Shown piece by piece: positions 1 through 11,913 of a stretch of DNA of 64,000 nucleotides; the stretch's first letter is position 1, and the number at the start of each line of letters is the position of its first letter. Made by a program: the position numbers and the translations under genes. The DNA lies in assembly GCA_023055505.1 (NCBI GenBank), contig JALIRH010000100.1, positions 558,001-622,000 of the forward strand, in the 5' to 3' direction. Below the pieces are notes generated by a model, which ran no database searches, was not told the DNA's origin, and was given only the letters and a program-made list of their open reading frames with translations. This DNA is from Callipepla californica brunnescens. Taxonomy: Eukaryota; Chordata; Aves; Galliformes; Odontophoridae.

Positions 1-1430
1 GAAAGTGAGAATATGGCAATGACCGAATGACACATTGTGAGAATGTCAGAATGCCAGAATGTCAGAATGTCAGAATGTCAAAATGTGTGAATGTCTGAAT
101 GTCACCATGAGAGAGAGTCAGAGTTTTACAATGTCACAATGTGAGAATGTCTGAACGTCAGAATGAGGGAGAGTTAGAATTTCAGAATGTCACAGTGTCA
201 CAATGTCATCATGTCACAATATCAGAATGTTGCATTGTCACAATGTGAGAATGACAGGTTGTCACAATTCCAGAATTTCAGAATGTCAACATGTCTGAAT
301 GTCACAATGTCACAATTTCACTATGTCACAACGCTAGAATGTCATAATATCAGAAAGTGAGAATATCACAATGGCAGATCGCCATAATGCCAGAACTTCA
401 GAAGGTGAGAATATTAGAATGTCACAATGTCACAATGTTACAATGTGAGTATCTCAGAATGTCACAATGCCAGAATATCAGAATGGCAGAATATGAGAAA
501 GTGAGAATGTCACAATGTCAAAATGTCAGAATGAGAGAAAGAGAGAATCTCATGATGTCGGAATGTCTTAATGTCAGAATGTCAAATTGTCACAACGTCA
601 CGATATCACAATGAGAGAATATCAGAAAGTGAGAATATGACAATGACCGAATGACACAATGTGAGAACGTTAGAATGTGAGAATGTCAGAATTGGAGAAT
701 GTCACAGAGTCACAATGACAGATTGCCACAATTTCAGAATGTCAGTGTATCACAATGCCACAAAGTCACAATATCAGTATGTCATGAAGATAGAATGTCA
801 CAATGACAACATATGACTGTGACAGAACGTCACAATGTCAGATGATAAATATGGCCGAAAATCACAATGAGAGAATGTTAGAATGTCACAATGTTAACAT
901 GTCAGAATGTGAGAAAGTGAGAATGCCACAATGCCACGATGTGAGAATCTCACAATGTCACAATGAGAGAGAGTCAGAATTTCACAGTATCAGAATTTTG
1001 CATTGTCACAATGTGAGAATGACAGATTGTCACATTTCCAGAATTTCAGAATGTCACAATTCCAGAATTTCAGAATGTCCAAATATCTGAATGTCACAAT
1101 AGCAGAATGTGAGAGTATCACAATGACAGAATGTCAGAATGACAGGTTGTCACAATTCCAGAATGTCACTATGTCACAATGCTAGAATGTCAGAATGTCA
1201 GAATGTGAAAATAGCACAAGGGCAGGTTGTCATAATGCCAGAACTTCAGAATGTGAGAATATTAGAATGTCATAATGTCAGAATGGGAGAATGTCACAAC
1301 GGCAGGTTGTCATAATTCCAGAAGTTCAGAATGGGAGAATATTAGAATGTAACAATGTTGCAATGTGACAATGAGAGTATCTCAGAATGTCACAATGTCA
1401 GAATGTCAGAATGCCAGAATAAGAGAAAAG
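1..1430. repeat. 8-bp minisatellite (GTCAGAAT/GTCACAAT)
   Basis: The stretch is an almost uninterrupted array of an 8-base unit, GTCAGAAT, with common variants GTCACAAT, GTGAGAAT and GCCAGAAT. Eight is not a multiple of three, so any open frame repeats every 8 codons (24 bases), and this produces short Met/Ser/Gln/Cys/Asn-rich open frames that are not genes. The array starts before the window. It stops near 1430, where an 11-base minisatellite takes over with no unique sequence between them. No gene or RNA is visible here. Confidence 0.95.
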
Positions 1431-4385
1431 AAAGGTATGAGGAGGCTATGGGGAAGCTATGGGGCAGCTATTGGGCAGCAGTGGGGCAGCTATGGGGCAG
1501 TAGTAGGGCAGCTATAAGGCAGCTATGGGGCAGCAGTGGGGCAGCTATGGGGCGGCTATGAGGAAGCCATTGGGCAGCTATGGGGCAGAAGTGAGGCAGC
1601 AATCAGGCAGCAGTGAGGCAGCTATGAGGAGGCTATGGGGCAGCTATGGGTCAGCTATCGAGAGGCTATGGGGCAGCTATGGGGCGGCGATGAGGCAGAC
1701 ATGGGGCAGCTATGGGGGAGCAGTGAGGCAGCTATGGGGAGGCTATGGGGCAGTAGTTGGGCAGCTATAGGGCGGCTATGGGGAAGCCATTGGGCAGCTA
1801 TGGGGCAGTAGTGAAGCAGCTATGGGTCAGTAGTTTGGCAGCTATGACGAGGCTATGGGAAGGCCATGGGGAAGCGATGGGGCAGCTCTGAGGCAGACAA
1901 AATGTAGCTATGGGGGAGCAGTGAGGCAGCTATGGGGTGGCTATGGGGCAGTAGTGGGGCAGCTATGGGGCAGCTATGAGGTAGCCATGGGGCAGCTATG
2001 GGGAAGCAGCGAGGGAGCTATGGGGTAGCAGTGAGGCAGCTATGATGAGGCTATGGGGAGGCTATGGGGCAGCCACGGTACAGCTATGGGGCAGCAGTGG
2101 GGCAGCTATGGGCAGCAGTAAGGAAGCTATTGAGAAGGCTATGGGGGCAGCTATGGGGTGGCTATGGGGCAGCTATAGAGCGGCAATGTGGCAGTAGTGG
2201 GGCACCTATAAGGCAGCTATGGGGCAGCAGTGGGACAGCTATGGGGCGGCTATTAGGCAGCCATGGGGTGGCAATGGGGCAGCAGTGAGGCAGCTATGGG
2301 GCGGCTATGGGGCTGAAGTGGGGCAGCTATGAGGAGTCTCTTGAGAGGCTATGGAGCAGCTATGGGGCAGCAGTGGGGTAGCAGGAGGAGACTATGGGGA
2401 GGCTATGAAGCAGGTATGGGGCAGCAGTGGGGCAGCTATGGGGCGACTATGGGGCAGCAGTTGAGCAGCTATGGGGCAGCCATGGGGCAGCTATGTGGCA
2501 GTAGTGAAACAGCTATGGTGTAGCTATAAGCGAGCCTTGGGGCAGCAAGGGGCAGTAGTAAGGCAGCTATGGGGCAGCAGTGGGGCAGCTATGATGAGAC
2601 TATGGGAAGGCCATGAGGAAGCTATGGGGCATCTTTGAGGCAGACAAAAAGTAGCTGTGGGGCTGCAGTGAGGCAGCTATGGGGCAGCTGTGGGGCAGCT
2701 ATTGTGTAGCAGTGAGGCATCTATGAGGAGGCTATGGGGAGGATATGAGGCAGTTATGGGGCAGAAGTGAGGCAGCTATGGGGTGGCTATAGGGCAGCAG
2801 TGGGGCAGGTATGGGGCAACAAAGAGGCAGCCATGGGGCAGCAGTGGGGCAGCTTTGAGGCTACGGGGCGGCTATGGGGCAGTAGTGGGGTAGCTATGGG
2901 GCAGCAGTGAGGAAGCTAAGGGGAAGCAATGGGGCAGCTTTGAGGATGCTATTGGGAAGCCATGGGGCAGCAATGGGGCGGCTATGAGGCAGCGACGGGG
3001 AAGCTATGGGGCAGCAGTGAGGCAGGTATGGGGCAGTAGTAAGGCAGCTACAGGGCAGCAGTGGGGCAAATATGAGGAGGCTCTGAGGAAACTATGGGGC
3101 AGCTATGGGGCAGCAGTGAGGCAGTTATAGAACAGGTATGAGGCACTTATCAAGCAGCTATGGGTCAGCTATGAGGAGGCTATGGGGCAGATGTGGTGCA
3201 GCAGTGGGGCAGCTAAGGCAGCTATGGGGAGGCTATGGGGCAGCAGTGTGGGCAACTATGAGGAGACTATGGGGAGGCTATGAGGCAGCTATGGGGCAGT
3301 AGTCGGGCAGCTATTGGACGGCTATGAGGCAGCCATGGGGCAGCTATGGGGCAGCAGTGAGACAGCTATGGGGCAAGTATGGGGAGGCTATGGGGCAGCG
3401 ACGGGGTGGCTATGGGGCAGTAGTGGGGCAGCTACGGAGCGGCTATGAGGCAGCCATTTTGCATCTATGGGGCAGCAGTGGGGCAGCTACGAGGAAGCTA
3501 TAGGGCAGCTATGGGACAGCAGTGGGGCAGCTATGGTGCGGCTATGAGGCAGCCATGAGGCAGACACGGGGCAGCAGTGGGGCAGCTATGGTGCGGCTAT
3601 GAGGCAGCCATGAGGCAGATATGGGGCAGCAGTGGGGCAGCTATGAGCAGGCTTTGGGGCGGCTGTGGAGCAGCAGTGGGGAAGCTATGGGGTAGTAGTG
3701 GGGCAACTATAAGTTAGCAGTGGGGCAGCTATGGGGCGGCTATGGGGCAGCAGTGGGGCAGCTATGAGGAGGTTATGGGGCAGCCATTGGCAGCTATGGG
3801 GCTGCAGTGAGGCAGCAATGGGGCAGCAGTGGGGCAGCTATGGGGCGGCTCTAAGGCAGCAGTGATGCAGATATCGGGCAGCTCTGAGGAGGCTATGAGG
3901 CCGCTATGAGGCAGTAGTGGGGCAGCTATGGGGCAGCAGTGGGGTGGCTATGTGGCAGCAATGGGGCAGCCATGGGGCAGGTATGGGGCTGCAGTGGGAC
4001 AGCTATGAGGAGGCTATTGGGCAGGTATAGAGCGGCTATGTGGCAGTAGTCGGGCAGCTATTGGGCAGCTATTGGGAAGCCGTGGGGCAGCTATCGGGCG
4101 GCTATTATACAGCCATGGAGCAGCTATGGTGCAGCAGTGTTGCAGCTATGAGGAGGCTATGGGGAGGCTATGGAGCAGCTATGGGGCGGCTATCTGGTGG
4201 CTATGAGGCAGCTATCGGGCAGCTCTGAGGAGGCTATGGGGCCACTATGAGGCAGTAGTGGGGCAGCTATGGGGCAGCAGTGGGGTGGCTATGGGGTGGC
4301 AGCGGGGCAGCAGTGGGGCAGCCATGGGGCAGCTATGGGGCTGCAGTGGGGCAGCTATGAGGAGGCTATGGGGCAGCAGTGGGGC
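1431..4385. repeat. 11-bp minisatellite, left block (GGGGCAGCTAT/GGGGCAGCAGT)
   Basis: The block is a tandem array of 11-base units dominated by GGGGCAGCTAT, GGGGCAGCAGT, GAGGCAGCTAT and GAGGAGGCTAT. The period shows as an 11-residue cycle in every plus-strand frame. Local segmental copies of 55 bases (5 units) are present, for example the copies beginning at 3531 and 3586. The strand is strongly purine/G rich. Open frames here are repeat artefacts. The array is interrupted at 4386 by non-repetitive GC-rich DNA and resumes at about 5211. Confidence 0.95.
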
Positions 4386-4840
4386 TGCTGGTTTCCCCCC
4401 GCTTCTTTTGTTGGAGTCCTCGCCCCTTCCATGGTTGCCCACCAATGAGGACTGGCTGATCCCTCCCCCACATCGACGGCCCCGGACCCACAACCCCGAC
4501 CCCACATCTGCAGCCCCAGCCCCATAACAGAGCCTTCAGACCCCTAACTGAGCACCCGGACTTAGAACCGAGCATCGAGCCCCATTAGCCCCAACCCCAG
4601 CCCCACATCCCCGTCCCTCACCCAACTCCGCCCCACCCCACCCACACCCTATTCCCCCCTTCTCCCTCCGCCACCCCACTCCTCCCCCCCTCCCCTTTCC
4701 CACCTGCGTGTGCGCGAGCAGCCGCTGTAGCTCCCCCAGGAGCTCCACGTTGCGCGACCTCCCCCCCCGCCAACGCCATGGCCGAACAGCCCCACCCCCA
4801 CTGCGCGCGGCTCTGGGAATAGCACTACGCGTGCGCCGGT

Positions 4841-4862
4841 CCCGGAAGCCGGAAACGGAAGT
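4841..4862 (-). promoter_or_regulatory. clustered ETS-type GGAA motifs
   Basis: Three closely spaced GGAA cores occur in CCGGAAG / CCGGAAAC / CGGAAGT contexts. The last closely matches the ETS/GABP consensus seen in many CpG-island promoters. The cluster lies next to a possible minus-strand first exon (4704-4790). The cores read on the plus strand, and ETS sites act in either orientation. No TATA box is evident. Promoter function is inferred only. Confidence 0.3.
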
Positions 4863-4921
4863 CCCCCCCCCCCCGCAGATGAACGGAGCGGTGGAGTACT
4901 ATGGCGGCGGCGGTGGCGGCG

Positions 4922-5080
4922 CCGCGGAAACCGCGGAAACCGCGCGTTGGAGCGGCGGCGGCGGCGGCGGCTCCGTTGCCGTGGGAACCGCGGAAACTGC
5001 GGAAACCGCGCGTTGGAGCGGCGGCGGCGGCGGCGGCTCCGTTGCCGCGGAAACCGCACGTTGGAGCGGCGGCGGCGGCT
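4922..5080. repeat. GC-rich tandem repeat with CGG tracts
   Basis: About three imperfect copies of a 50-65-base unit are present. Each contains GCGGAAACCGC, then CGTTGGAGCGG, a run of CGG triplets and CTCCGTTGCC. The copies differ in the number of CGG triplets and in a short insertion (GTGGGAACC). The CGG tracts and inverted GCGGAAACCGC elements can fold into hairpins. An open frame crosses the block but has no recognisable domain. Confidence 0.8.
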
Positions 5081-5210
5081 GTACGGGAGGCACTGTGAGC
5101 TTTGGGGGTGGGGCTGGGCAGGGGCAGCGGCAGCGGCAGCGGCAGCGGGGGAGGGGCGGGGCAGGATTCCGGGGCCGCGCGGCGCTCTCTTTTTTCCCCT
5201 AGCACTTGTA

Positions 5211-8200
5211 ACATCTATGAGGAGGCTATGGGGAGGATATGAGGCAGCTATGGGGTGGCTATGGGGCGGCTATGGGGCTGCAGTAAGGCAGGTATGGGGC
5301 AGAAATGAGGCAGCCACGGGGCAGCAGTGGGGCAGCTATGGGGCAGCTATGGGACAGAAGTGGGGCAGCTCTAAGGGTAGCCATGGGGCAGTTATGGGGC
5401 AAGAGTGGGGCAGGTATGGGGCGGCTATTAGGCAGCCATCAAGCAGCTATGAGGCAGTAGTGGGGCAGCTATGAGGAAGCAGTGATGGAGCTATGGAGTA
5501 GCAGTGAGGCAGCTATAAGGAGGCTATGGGAGGCTATGGGGCAGCTATGGTGCATCAGTGAGGAAGCTATGGGGCGGCTTTGGGGCAGCATTTTGGCAGC
5601 TATGGGGCAGCAGTGGGACAGCTATGAGGAGGCTATGGGGAAGCTATGTGGCAGCAGAGAGCTAGCTATGGGGCAGCTATGAGGAGGCTAAGGGGAGGCT
5701 ATGGGGCAGCTATAGAGCGCCTATGTGGCAGTAGTTGGGCAGATATAAGGCAGCAGTGGGGCAGCTATGGGGCGGGAATTAGGCAGCCATGGGGCACGTA
5801 TGGGGCAGCAGTGAGGTAGCTATGGGGCAGCTATGGGTCAGCTATGAGGAGGTTATGGGGAGGCAATGGAGCAGCAGTGGGGCAGATATGGGACGGTTAT
5901 TAAGAGGCTATGTGGCAGCTATGGGGCATTAGTGGGGCAGCTATGGGGAAGTAGTGGGGCAGATATGGGGCAGCAGTGAGGCAGCTATGGGGTAGCTATG
6001 AGAAAGCTATGGGGCAGCAGTGAGGAAGTAGTGAGGCAGCTATGAGAAGGCTGTGGGGAAGCTATGGGGCAGCTATGGGGCACCAGTGAGGCAGATATGG
6101 GGCACCAGTGAGGCAGCTATAGGGAGGCTACGGGGCAGCAGTGAGGGAGTAGAGAGTCAAATATGGGGCATTAGTGCGGCAGCTATGGGGCATTAGTGGG
6201 GCAGTTATGAGGAGGCTATGGAGCAGCTATGGGGCAGCTATAGGGCAGCAGGGAGGTAGCAATGGGGCAGCAGTTGGGAAGCTATGATGAGGCTATGGTG
6301 AGTCTACGGGGCAGCTATGGTACACCAGTGAGGCAGCCATGGGGCAGCTATGGTACACCAGTGAGGCAGCCATGGGGCAGCTATGGGGCACCAATGGGAC
6401 AGTTATGAGGAGGCTGTGGGGAAGCTATGGGGCAGCTATGGGGCAGCAATGAGGAGGGTATGGAGAGGCTATGGGGCAGCTATGGTGCAACAGTGAGGCA
6501 GCTATGGGGTAGCTTTGAGGAGGCTGTGGGGAGGATATGGGGTAGATATGTGGCAACGGTGAGGTAGCTATGGGGAAGCTATGGGGCAGGAATGAGGGAG
6601 TAGTCGGTCAGCTATGGGGCATTAGTGCTGCAGCTATGGGGCCGAGTGGGGCAGTTAAGAGGAGGCTATGGGGAGGCTATGGGGCAGCTATCGGACAGCA
6701 TTGAGCTAGCTTTAGAACAGCTATGAGGAGGCTATGGGGCAGATATGGGGCAGCAGTCGGGCAGCTATGGGGCGGATATGGAGCAGCAGTGGGGCAGGTA
6801 TGGGGCAGTAGTAAGACAGCTATGTGGCAGCAGTGGGGCAGATATGAGGAGGCTATGAGGAGGCTATGGGGCGGCTATGAAGCAGCAGTGAGGCAGTTAT
6901 GAGGCGGCTATGGGGCAGATATGTGGCAGCAGTGAAGCAGCTATGGTGCGGCTATAAGGCAGCCATGGGGCAGCTATGGGTTAGCAGTGAGTCAGCTATG
7001 GGGCAGCAGTTGGGCAGCTATGAGGAGGCTATGGGGCAGCTATGGAGCAGATTTGAAACAGCTTTGGGGCGGCTGTGGGGCAGTAGTTTGGCAGCTATGA
7101 GGCAGCAGTTGGGCAGCAGTTGGGGCAGTAGTGAGGCAGCTATGTGGCAGCTCAGGAGAGGCTATGGGGCAGCTATGGGGCATTAGTGGGGCAGCTATGG
7201 GGAAGTAGTGGGGCAGATATGGGGCAGCAGTGAGGCAGCTATGGGGTAGCTATTGGGCAGTAGTGGGGAAGCAGTGAGGCAGCTATGGGGCAGCAGTTGG
7301 GCAGCTATAAAGAGGCTATGGAGAGGCTGTGCGGCAGCTATGGTGCATCAGTGAGGAAGCTATGGGGCGTCTTTAGGGCAGCAGTTTGACAGCTATGAGG
7401 CAGTCACGGGGCAGCTATGGGACAGCAGTGGGACAGCTATGAGGAGGCTAGAGGGCAGCTATGGGGCAGCTATGAGGAGGCTATGGGGAGGCTATGGGGC
7501 AGGTATATAGTGGCTATGTGGCAGTAGTCGGGCAGATATAAGGCATCAATGGGGCAGCAGTGGGGCAGCTATTGGGCGGCTATTAGGCAGCCATGGGGCA
7601 GCTATGGGGCAGCAGGGAGGTAGCAATGGGGCAGCAGTGGAGCAGCTATGATGAGGCTATGGCGAGGCTCTGGGGCAGCTATGGTGCACCAGTGAGGCAG
7701 CTATTGGGTAGCTATGAAGAGGCTGTGGGGAGGCTATGGGGCAGATATGTGGCAACGTTGAGGTAGCTATTGAGAAGCTATGGGGCAGCAGTGAGGCAGT
7801 AGTGGGTCAGCTATGGGGCATTAGTGCTGCAGCTATGGGGCCGCAGTGGGGCATCTAAGAGGAAGCTATAGGGAGGCTATGGGGCAGCTATGGGGCAGCA
7901 GTGAGCTAGCTATAGAACAGCTATGAGGAGGCTATGGGGCAGCTATGGAGCAGATTTGAAACAGCTTTGGGGCGGCTATGGGGCTGTAGTTTGGCAGCTA
8001 TGAGGTAGCAGTTGGGCAGCTATGGGGCAGTAGTGAGGCAGCTATGGGACAGGTATGAGGCACTTATCAAGCAGCTCTGGGGCAGCGGTGTGGCAGCTAA
8101 GAGGAGGCAGTCGGGCAGCTATGGGGCGGATATGGAGCAGCAGTGGGGCAGCTATGGGGCGTCTATGGGGCAGCAGTGGGGCAACTATGAGGAGACTATG

Positions 8201-10356
8201 GGGAGGCTATGGGGCAGCTATTGGGCAGCAGTGAGGCAGCAATGAGGCAGCTATGAGGAGGCTATGGGAAGCCGATGAGGCAGCTATAGAGCGGCTATGG
8301 GGCAGTAGTGGGGCAGCTATTGGGCAGCTATTGGGCACCATGGGGCAGCAGTGAGGCAGCTATGGGACGGCTATGGGGAGGCTATGGGGCAGGTATGGGG
8401 CAGCAGTGGGGCAGCTATGGAGCAGATATCGAGAGGTTATGAGGCAGCTATGGGGTGGCGATGAGGCAGACATAGGGAAGCTATGGTGGAGCAGGGAGGC
8501 AGCTATGGGGTGGCTATGGGGCAGCAGTGAGACAGCTATGGGGCAAGTATGGGGAGGCTATGGGGCAGTAATGGGGCAGCTATGGGGCGGCTATGAGGCA
8601 GCCATGGGGTACGTCTGGGGCACCAGTGAGGCAGCTATGGGGAGGCTATGGGGCAGCCATGGGGTACGTCTGGGGCACCAGTGAGGCAGCTAGGGGCAGC
8701 AGTGAGGCAGCTATGGGGAGGCTATGGGGCAGCAGTGAGGCAGTAGTGGGTCAGCTATGGGGCATAAGTGCTGCAGCTATGGGGCTGCAGTGGGGCAGCT
8801 AAGAGGAAGCTATGGGGAGGCTATGGGGCAGCTATTGTGCATCAGTGAGGAAGCTACGAGGCGGCAATGGGGCAGCAGTTTTGCAGTTATGAGGCAGCTA
8901 TGGGGCAGCAGTGAGGCAGCTATGAGGAGACTATGGGGAGGCTATGGGGCAGAAGTGGGGCAGCTATGGGGTAGCCATGGGGCAGCCATCAAACGGCTAT
9001 GGGGCAGCAGTGGGGCAGCTAAGAGGAGGCTATGGACCAGCTATGGGGCGGCTACAAGGCAGCCATGGGGCAACTATGGGGAAGCAGTGAGAGAGCTATG
9101 AGGAGGCTATGGGTAGGCTATAGGGCAGGTATTGGACAGCTATGAGGCAGCCATGGTGCAGCTATGGGGCAGCAGTGGGGCAGCAATGGGGCGGCTATTA
9201 GGCAGCCATGGGGTGGCAATGGGACACCAGTGAGACATCTATGGGGTGGATATGTAGCAGCAGTGGGGCAGGTATGGGGCAGTAGTGGGGTAGCTATGAG
9301 GAGGCTACGGGGCAACTATGGGGCAGCAGAGAGGCAGCGATGGGACAGGTATGAGGAGGCTATGGGGAGACTACGGGGCAGCTATGAAGCTGCAGTGAGG
9401 CAGCTATGGGGCGGCTATGGGGAGGCTATGGGGAGGCTATGGAAAAGCTATGAGGCAACCATGGGGCTGCAGTTGGGCATCTCTGGGGCCGCATTGAGGA
9501 AGCTATGGGGCAGCTCCGAGGAGCCTATGCAGCAGCTATGGAGCGGCTATGAGGCAGCTATGGGGCAGGTATGAGGCAGCCATGGGGCGGCTGTGGGGCA
9601 GCAGTGAGGCAGCTATGAAGAGGCTATGGGGAGGCTATGGGGCAGCAGTGGGGCAGCTACGGGGCGGCTATGAGGCAGCCATTGGGCATCTAAGGGGCAG
9701 CAGTGGGGCAGCTATAAAGAGGCTATGGGGAGGCTATGGGGCAGCTATGGTGCATCAGTGAGGAAGCTATGGGGCGTCAATGGGGCAGCAGTTTGACAGC
9801 TATGAGGCAGCCACGGGGCAGCTATGGGGCAGCAGTGGGACAGCTATGAGGAGGCTATAGGGCAGCTATGGGGCAGCTCTGAGGAGGCTATGGGGAGGCT
9901 ATGGAGCAGCTATGGGGCAGCAGTGAGGAAGCTATGGGGTGGCTATGGGGCGGCTATGAGGCAGCTATGGGGTAGCAGTGAGACAGCTATGAGGAGGCTA
10001 CGGGGAGGCTATAGGGCAGTTATGGGGCGGGTATTAGACAGCCATGGGGCGGCTATGGGGCAGCAGGGAGGTAGCAATGGGGCAGCAGTGGGGCAGCTAT
10101 GATGAGGCTATGGCGAGGCTCTGGGGCAGCTATGGTGCACCAGTGAGGCAGCTATTGGGTAGCTATGAGGAGGCTGTGGGGAGGCTATGGGGCAGATATG
10201 CGGCAACGGTGAGGCAGCTATTGGGAAGCTATGGGGCAGCAGTGAGGCAGTAGTGGGTCAGCGATGGGGCAGCAGTGAGGCAGCTATGGGGCTGCAGTGG
10301 GGCATCTAAGAGGAAGCTATGGCGAGGCTATGGGGCAGCTATGGGGCAGCAATCGG
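5211..10356. repeat. 11-bp minisatellite, right block with nested segmental copies
   Basis: The 11-base GGGGCAGCTAT family continues. It carries larger duplicated segments: the sequence at 7611-7860 recurs at 10062-10315, an offset of about 2451 bases, and part of it recurs near 6247. A 55-base copy pair starts at 8601 and 8656. The array ends abruptly at about 10356, inside the RNase H-coding part of a minus-strand provirus, with no LTR or target-site duplication. The open frames of 60-136 codons here have an 11-residue periodic composition and are not genes. Confidence 0.95.
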
Positions 10357-11050
10357 GCTTTCCCACAAAGCGACACAATCCATCTGTGAACAGGGCGTAT
10401 CTCTTTTCATCTTCTGTTAGTTCATTATATGGTGAGGCTTCTTTAGCACGTGACACCTCCTCTGCTGGTGTTGTTCCAAACTTTTTACCTTCAGGCCAGT
10501 CCATGATCACCTCCAGGATTCCTGAACGCTTGGGGTTCCCCATCCGAGCTCGCTGTGTAATCAGCGCAATCCACTTACTCCAAGTGGCATCAGTAGCATG
10601 ATGGGTAGAGGGAACTGTTCCTTTAAACATCCAGTTCAGTACTGGCAGTCGAGGTGCCAGAAGGAGCTGCGTTTCAGTACCGATTACTTCAGAAGCAGCT
10701 CGAACCCCCTGATATGCGGCTAAGATCTCCTTCTCAGTTGGAGTGTAGCGCTCCTCAGACCCCCTGTATGCTCGACTCCAGAAACCAAGGGGTCGGCCTC
10801 GGGTCTCTCCAGAAGCTCTTTGCCACAAACTCCAAGTGGGACCTTCCTTTCCAGCAGCAGTGTAGAGGATGTTCTTTACATCCTGTCCCGTCCGCACTGG
10901 CCCCAGGGCCACGGCACGGGCTATCTCCTGCTTCATTTGCTCAAAAGCCTGCTGCTGCTCAGGGCCCCACACAAAATCATTCTTCTTCCAGAGGTCACCT
11001 GATAAAGGGGGCTCACAATGAGGCTGTAGTTTGGAACATGCAGTCTCCAA
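10357..11050 (-). pseudogene. pol: pol fragment: RT connection/tether and start of RNase H (truncated)
   Basis: The frame continues the reverse transcriptase after a frameshift near 11000. It shows the WGPEQQQAF and PLGFWSRAY blocks typical of the thumb/connection region after RT. It ends just after FTDG, the first catalytic-Asp block of RNase H, where the usual following Ser is replaced by Leu. The last residues before the stop at 10328 come from the minisatellite. RNase H is therefore almost entirely missing and the frame cannot encode a working enzyme. Confidence 0.8.
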
Positions 11051-11910
11051 AATCCCACTACACCCAGAAAAGCTTGGCTCTCTGTCTTACTGGTGGGTGG
11101 AGACATGGCAGTAATTTTGTCAATCCCATCTGTTGGGATGTGACGACGTCCATCTTGCCACTTTATGCCTAGGAACTGAATTTCTTGTGCAGGTCCTTTC
11201 ACTTTGCTTCGCTTAATAGCGAAGCCAGCTCGCAGGAGGATCTGTATTATTGTCTCTCCTTTCTTAAAAACTTCCTCTGCTGTATTGCCCCATACAGCAA
11301 TATCATCGATGTACTGCAGATGCTCAGGAGCAGCACCCTGTTCCAATGCAGTTTGGATCAACCCATGGCAAATGGTTGGGCTGTGCTTCCACCCCTGGGG
11401 CAAACGGTTCCAGGTGTACTGAACGCCTCTCCAGGTGAAGGCAAACTGTGGCCTGCATTCTGTGGCCAAGGGAATTGAAAAGAAGGCGTTAGCAATGTCA
11501 ATGGTGGCATACCACTTGGCTGCTTTTGACTCCAGTTCATACTGGAGTTGAAGCATGTCTGGCACAGCAGCACTCAGTGGAGGTGTGACTTCGTTCAGGC
11601 CACGGTAATCTACCGTCAACCTCCATTCTCCGTTGGCTTTACGCACTGGCCATATGGGGCTGTTAAACGGGGAGTGAGTTTTGCTGATCACTCCCTGGCT
11701 CTCTAGCTGACGAATCAGATGATGAATGGGGAGCAAGGAATCCCTGTTGGTGCGGTACTGCCGTCTGTGCACCGTTTTTGTAGCAATTGGTACCTGTTGC
11801 TCCTCCACTTGTAGCAACCCCACAACAGATGGATCTTCTGACAGGCCAGGTAAAACAGATAGTTGCTTAATGCTATCTGTGTCCACAGTAGCTATTCCAA
11901 AAGCCCATCG
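10990..11910 (-). pseudogene. pol: reverse transcriptase domain of the ERV-L-like provirus
   Basis: About 300 codons are open. Conserved RT blocks appear in order: SPFNSPIWPV and WRLTVDYRGLNEV in the fingers, YATIDIANAFFSIPL carrying the first catalytic Asp, NRLPQGWKHSP, the catalytic YIDD box, then FLGIKW. All three catalytic aspartates are present. The frame is separated from the protease by an in-frame TAG at 11911-11913. It shifts frame near 11000, so the thumb/connection continues in another frame. An element of this kind would copy the RNA into DNA, but this copy is disrupted. Confidence 0.85.
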
Positions 11911-11913
11911 CTA

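Larger units (their letters stand above)
4386..5210. other. GC-rich CpG-island-like segment inside the minisatellite
   Basis: This segment lacks the 11-base repeat. It begins with C-rich DNA (4386-4700) and becomes CpG dense from about 4700 to 5200. It contains clustered GGAA (ETS-type) motifs at 4841-4862, a C homopolymer at about 4863-4874, CGG-rich tandem repeats, and a GCAGCG hexamer run at about 5119-5148. On the minus strand a short open stretch ends in CAG followed by GTGGGA at 4704/4703, which would suit an exon end and splice donor. Frames are open on both strands only because of GC richness. This may be the CpG-island promoter and first exon of a gene whose body is missing, or a captured GC-rich fragment. 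No gene is recognised. Confidence 0.6.

Noticed and set aside
357..1561. Met/Ser/Gln/Cys/Asn-rich open frames (60-95 codons)
   Set aside because: They follow the 8-bp period as an 8-residue cycle, several start at GTG or other non-ATG codons, and no domain is visible.
4649..5474. Arg/Pro/Ala-rich ORFs of 129-175 codons on both strands
   Set aside because: They result from GC-rich, stop-poor DNA and overlap each other on opposite strands. One runs into the minisatellite.
1525..10253. Many LWGSYGAAMGQ-type open frames that look like a repeat protein
   Set aside because: The 11-bp unit gives the same peptide cycle in all frames. Stops occur wherever a unit carries TAG, so the frames are by-products.
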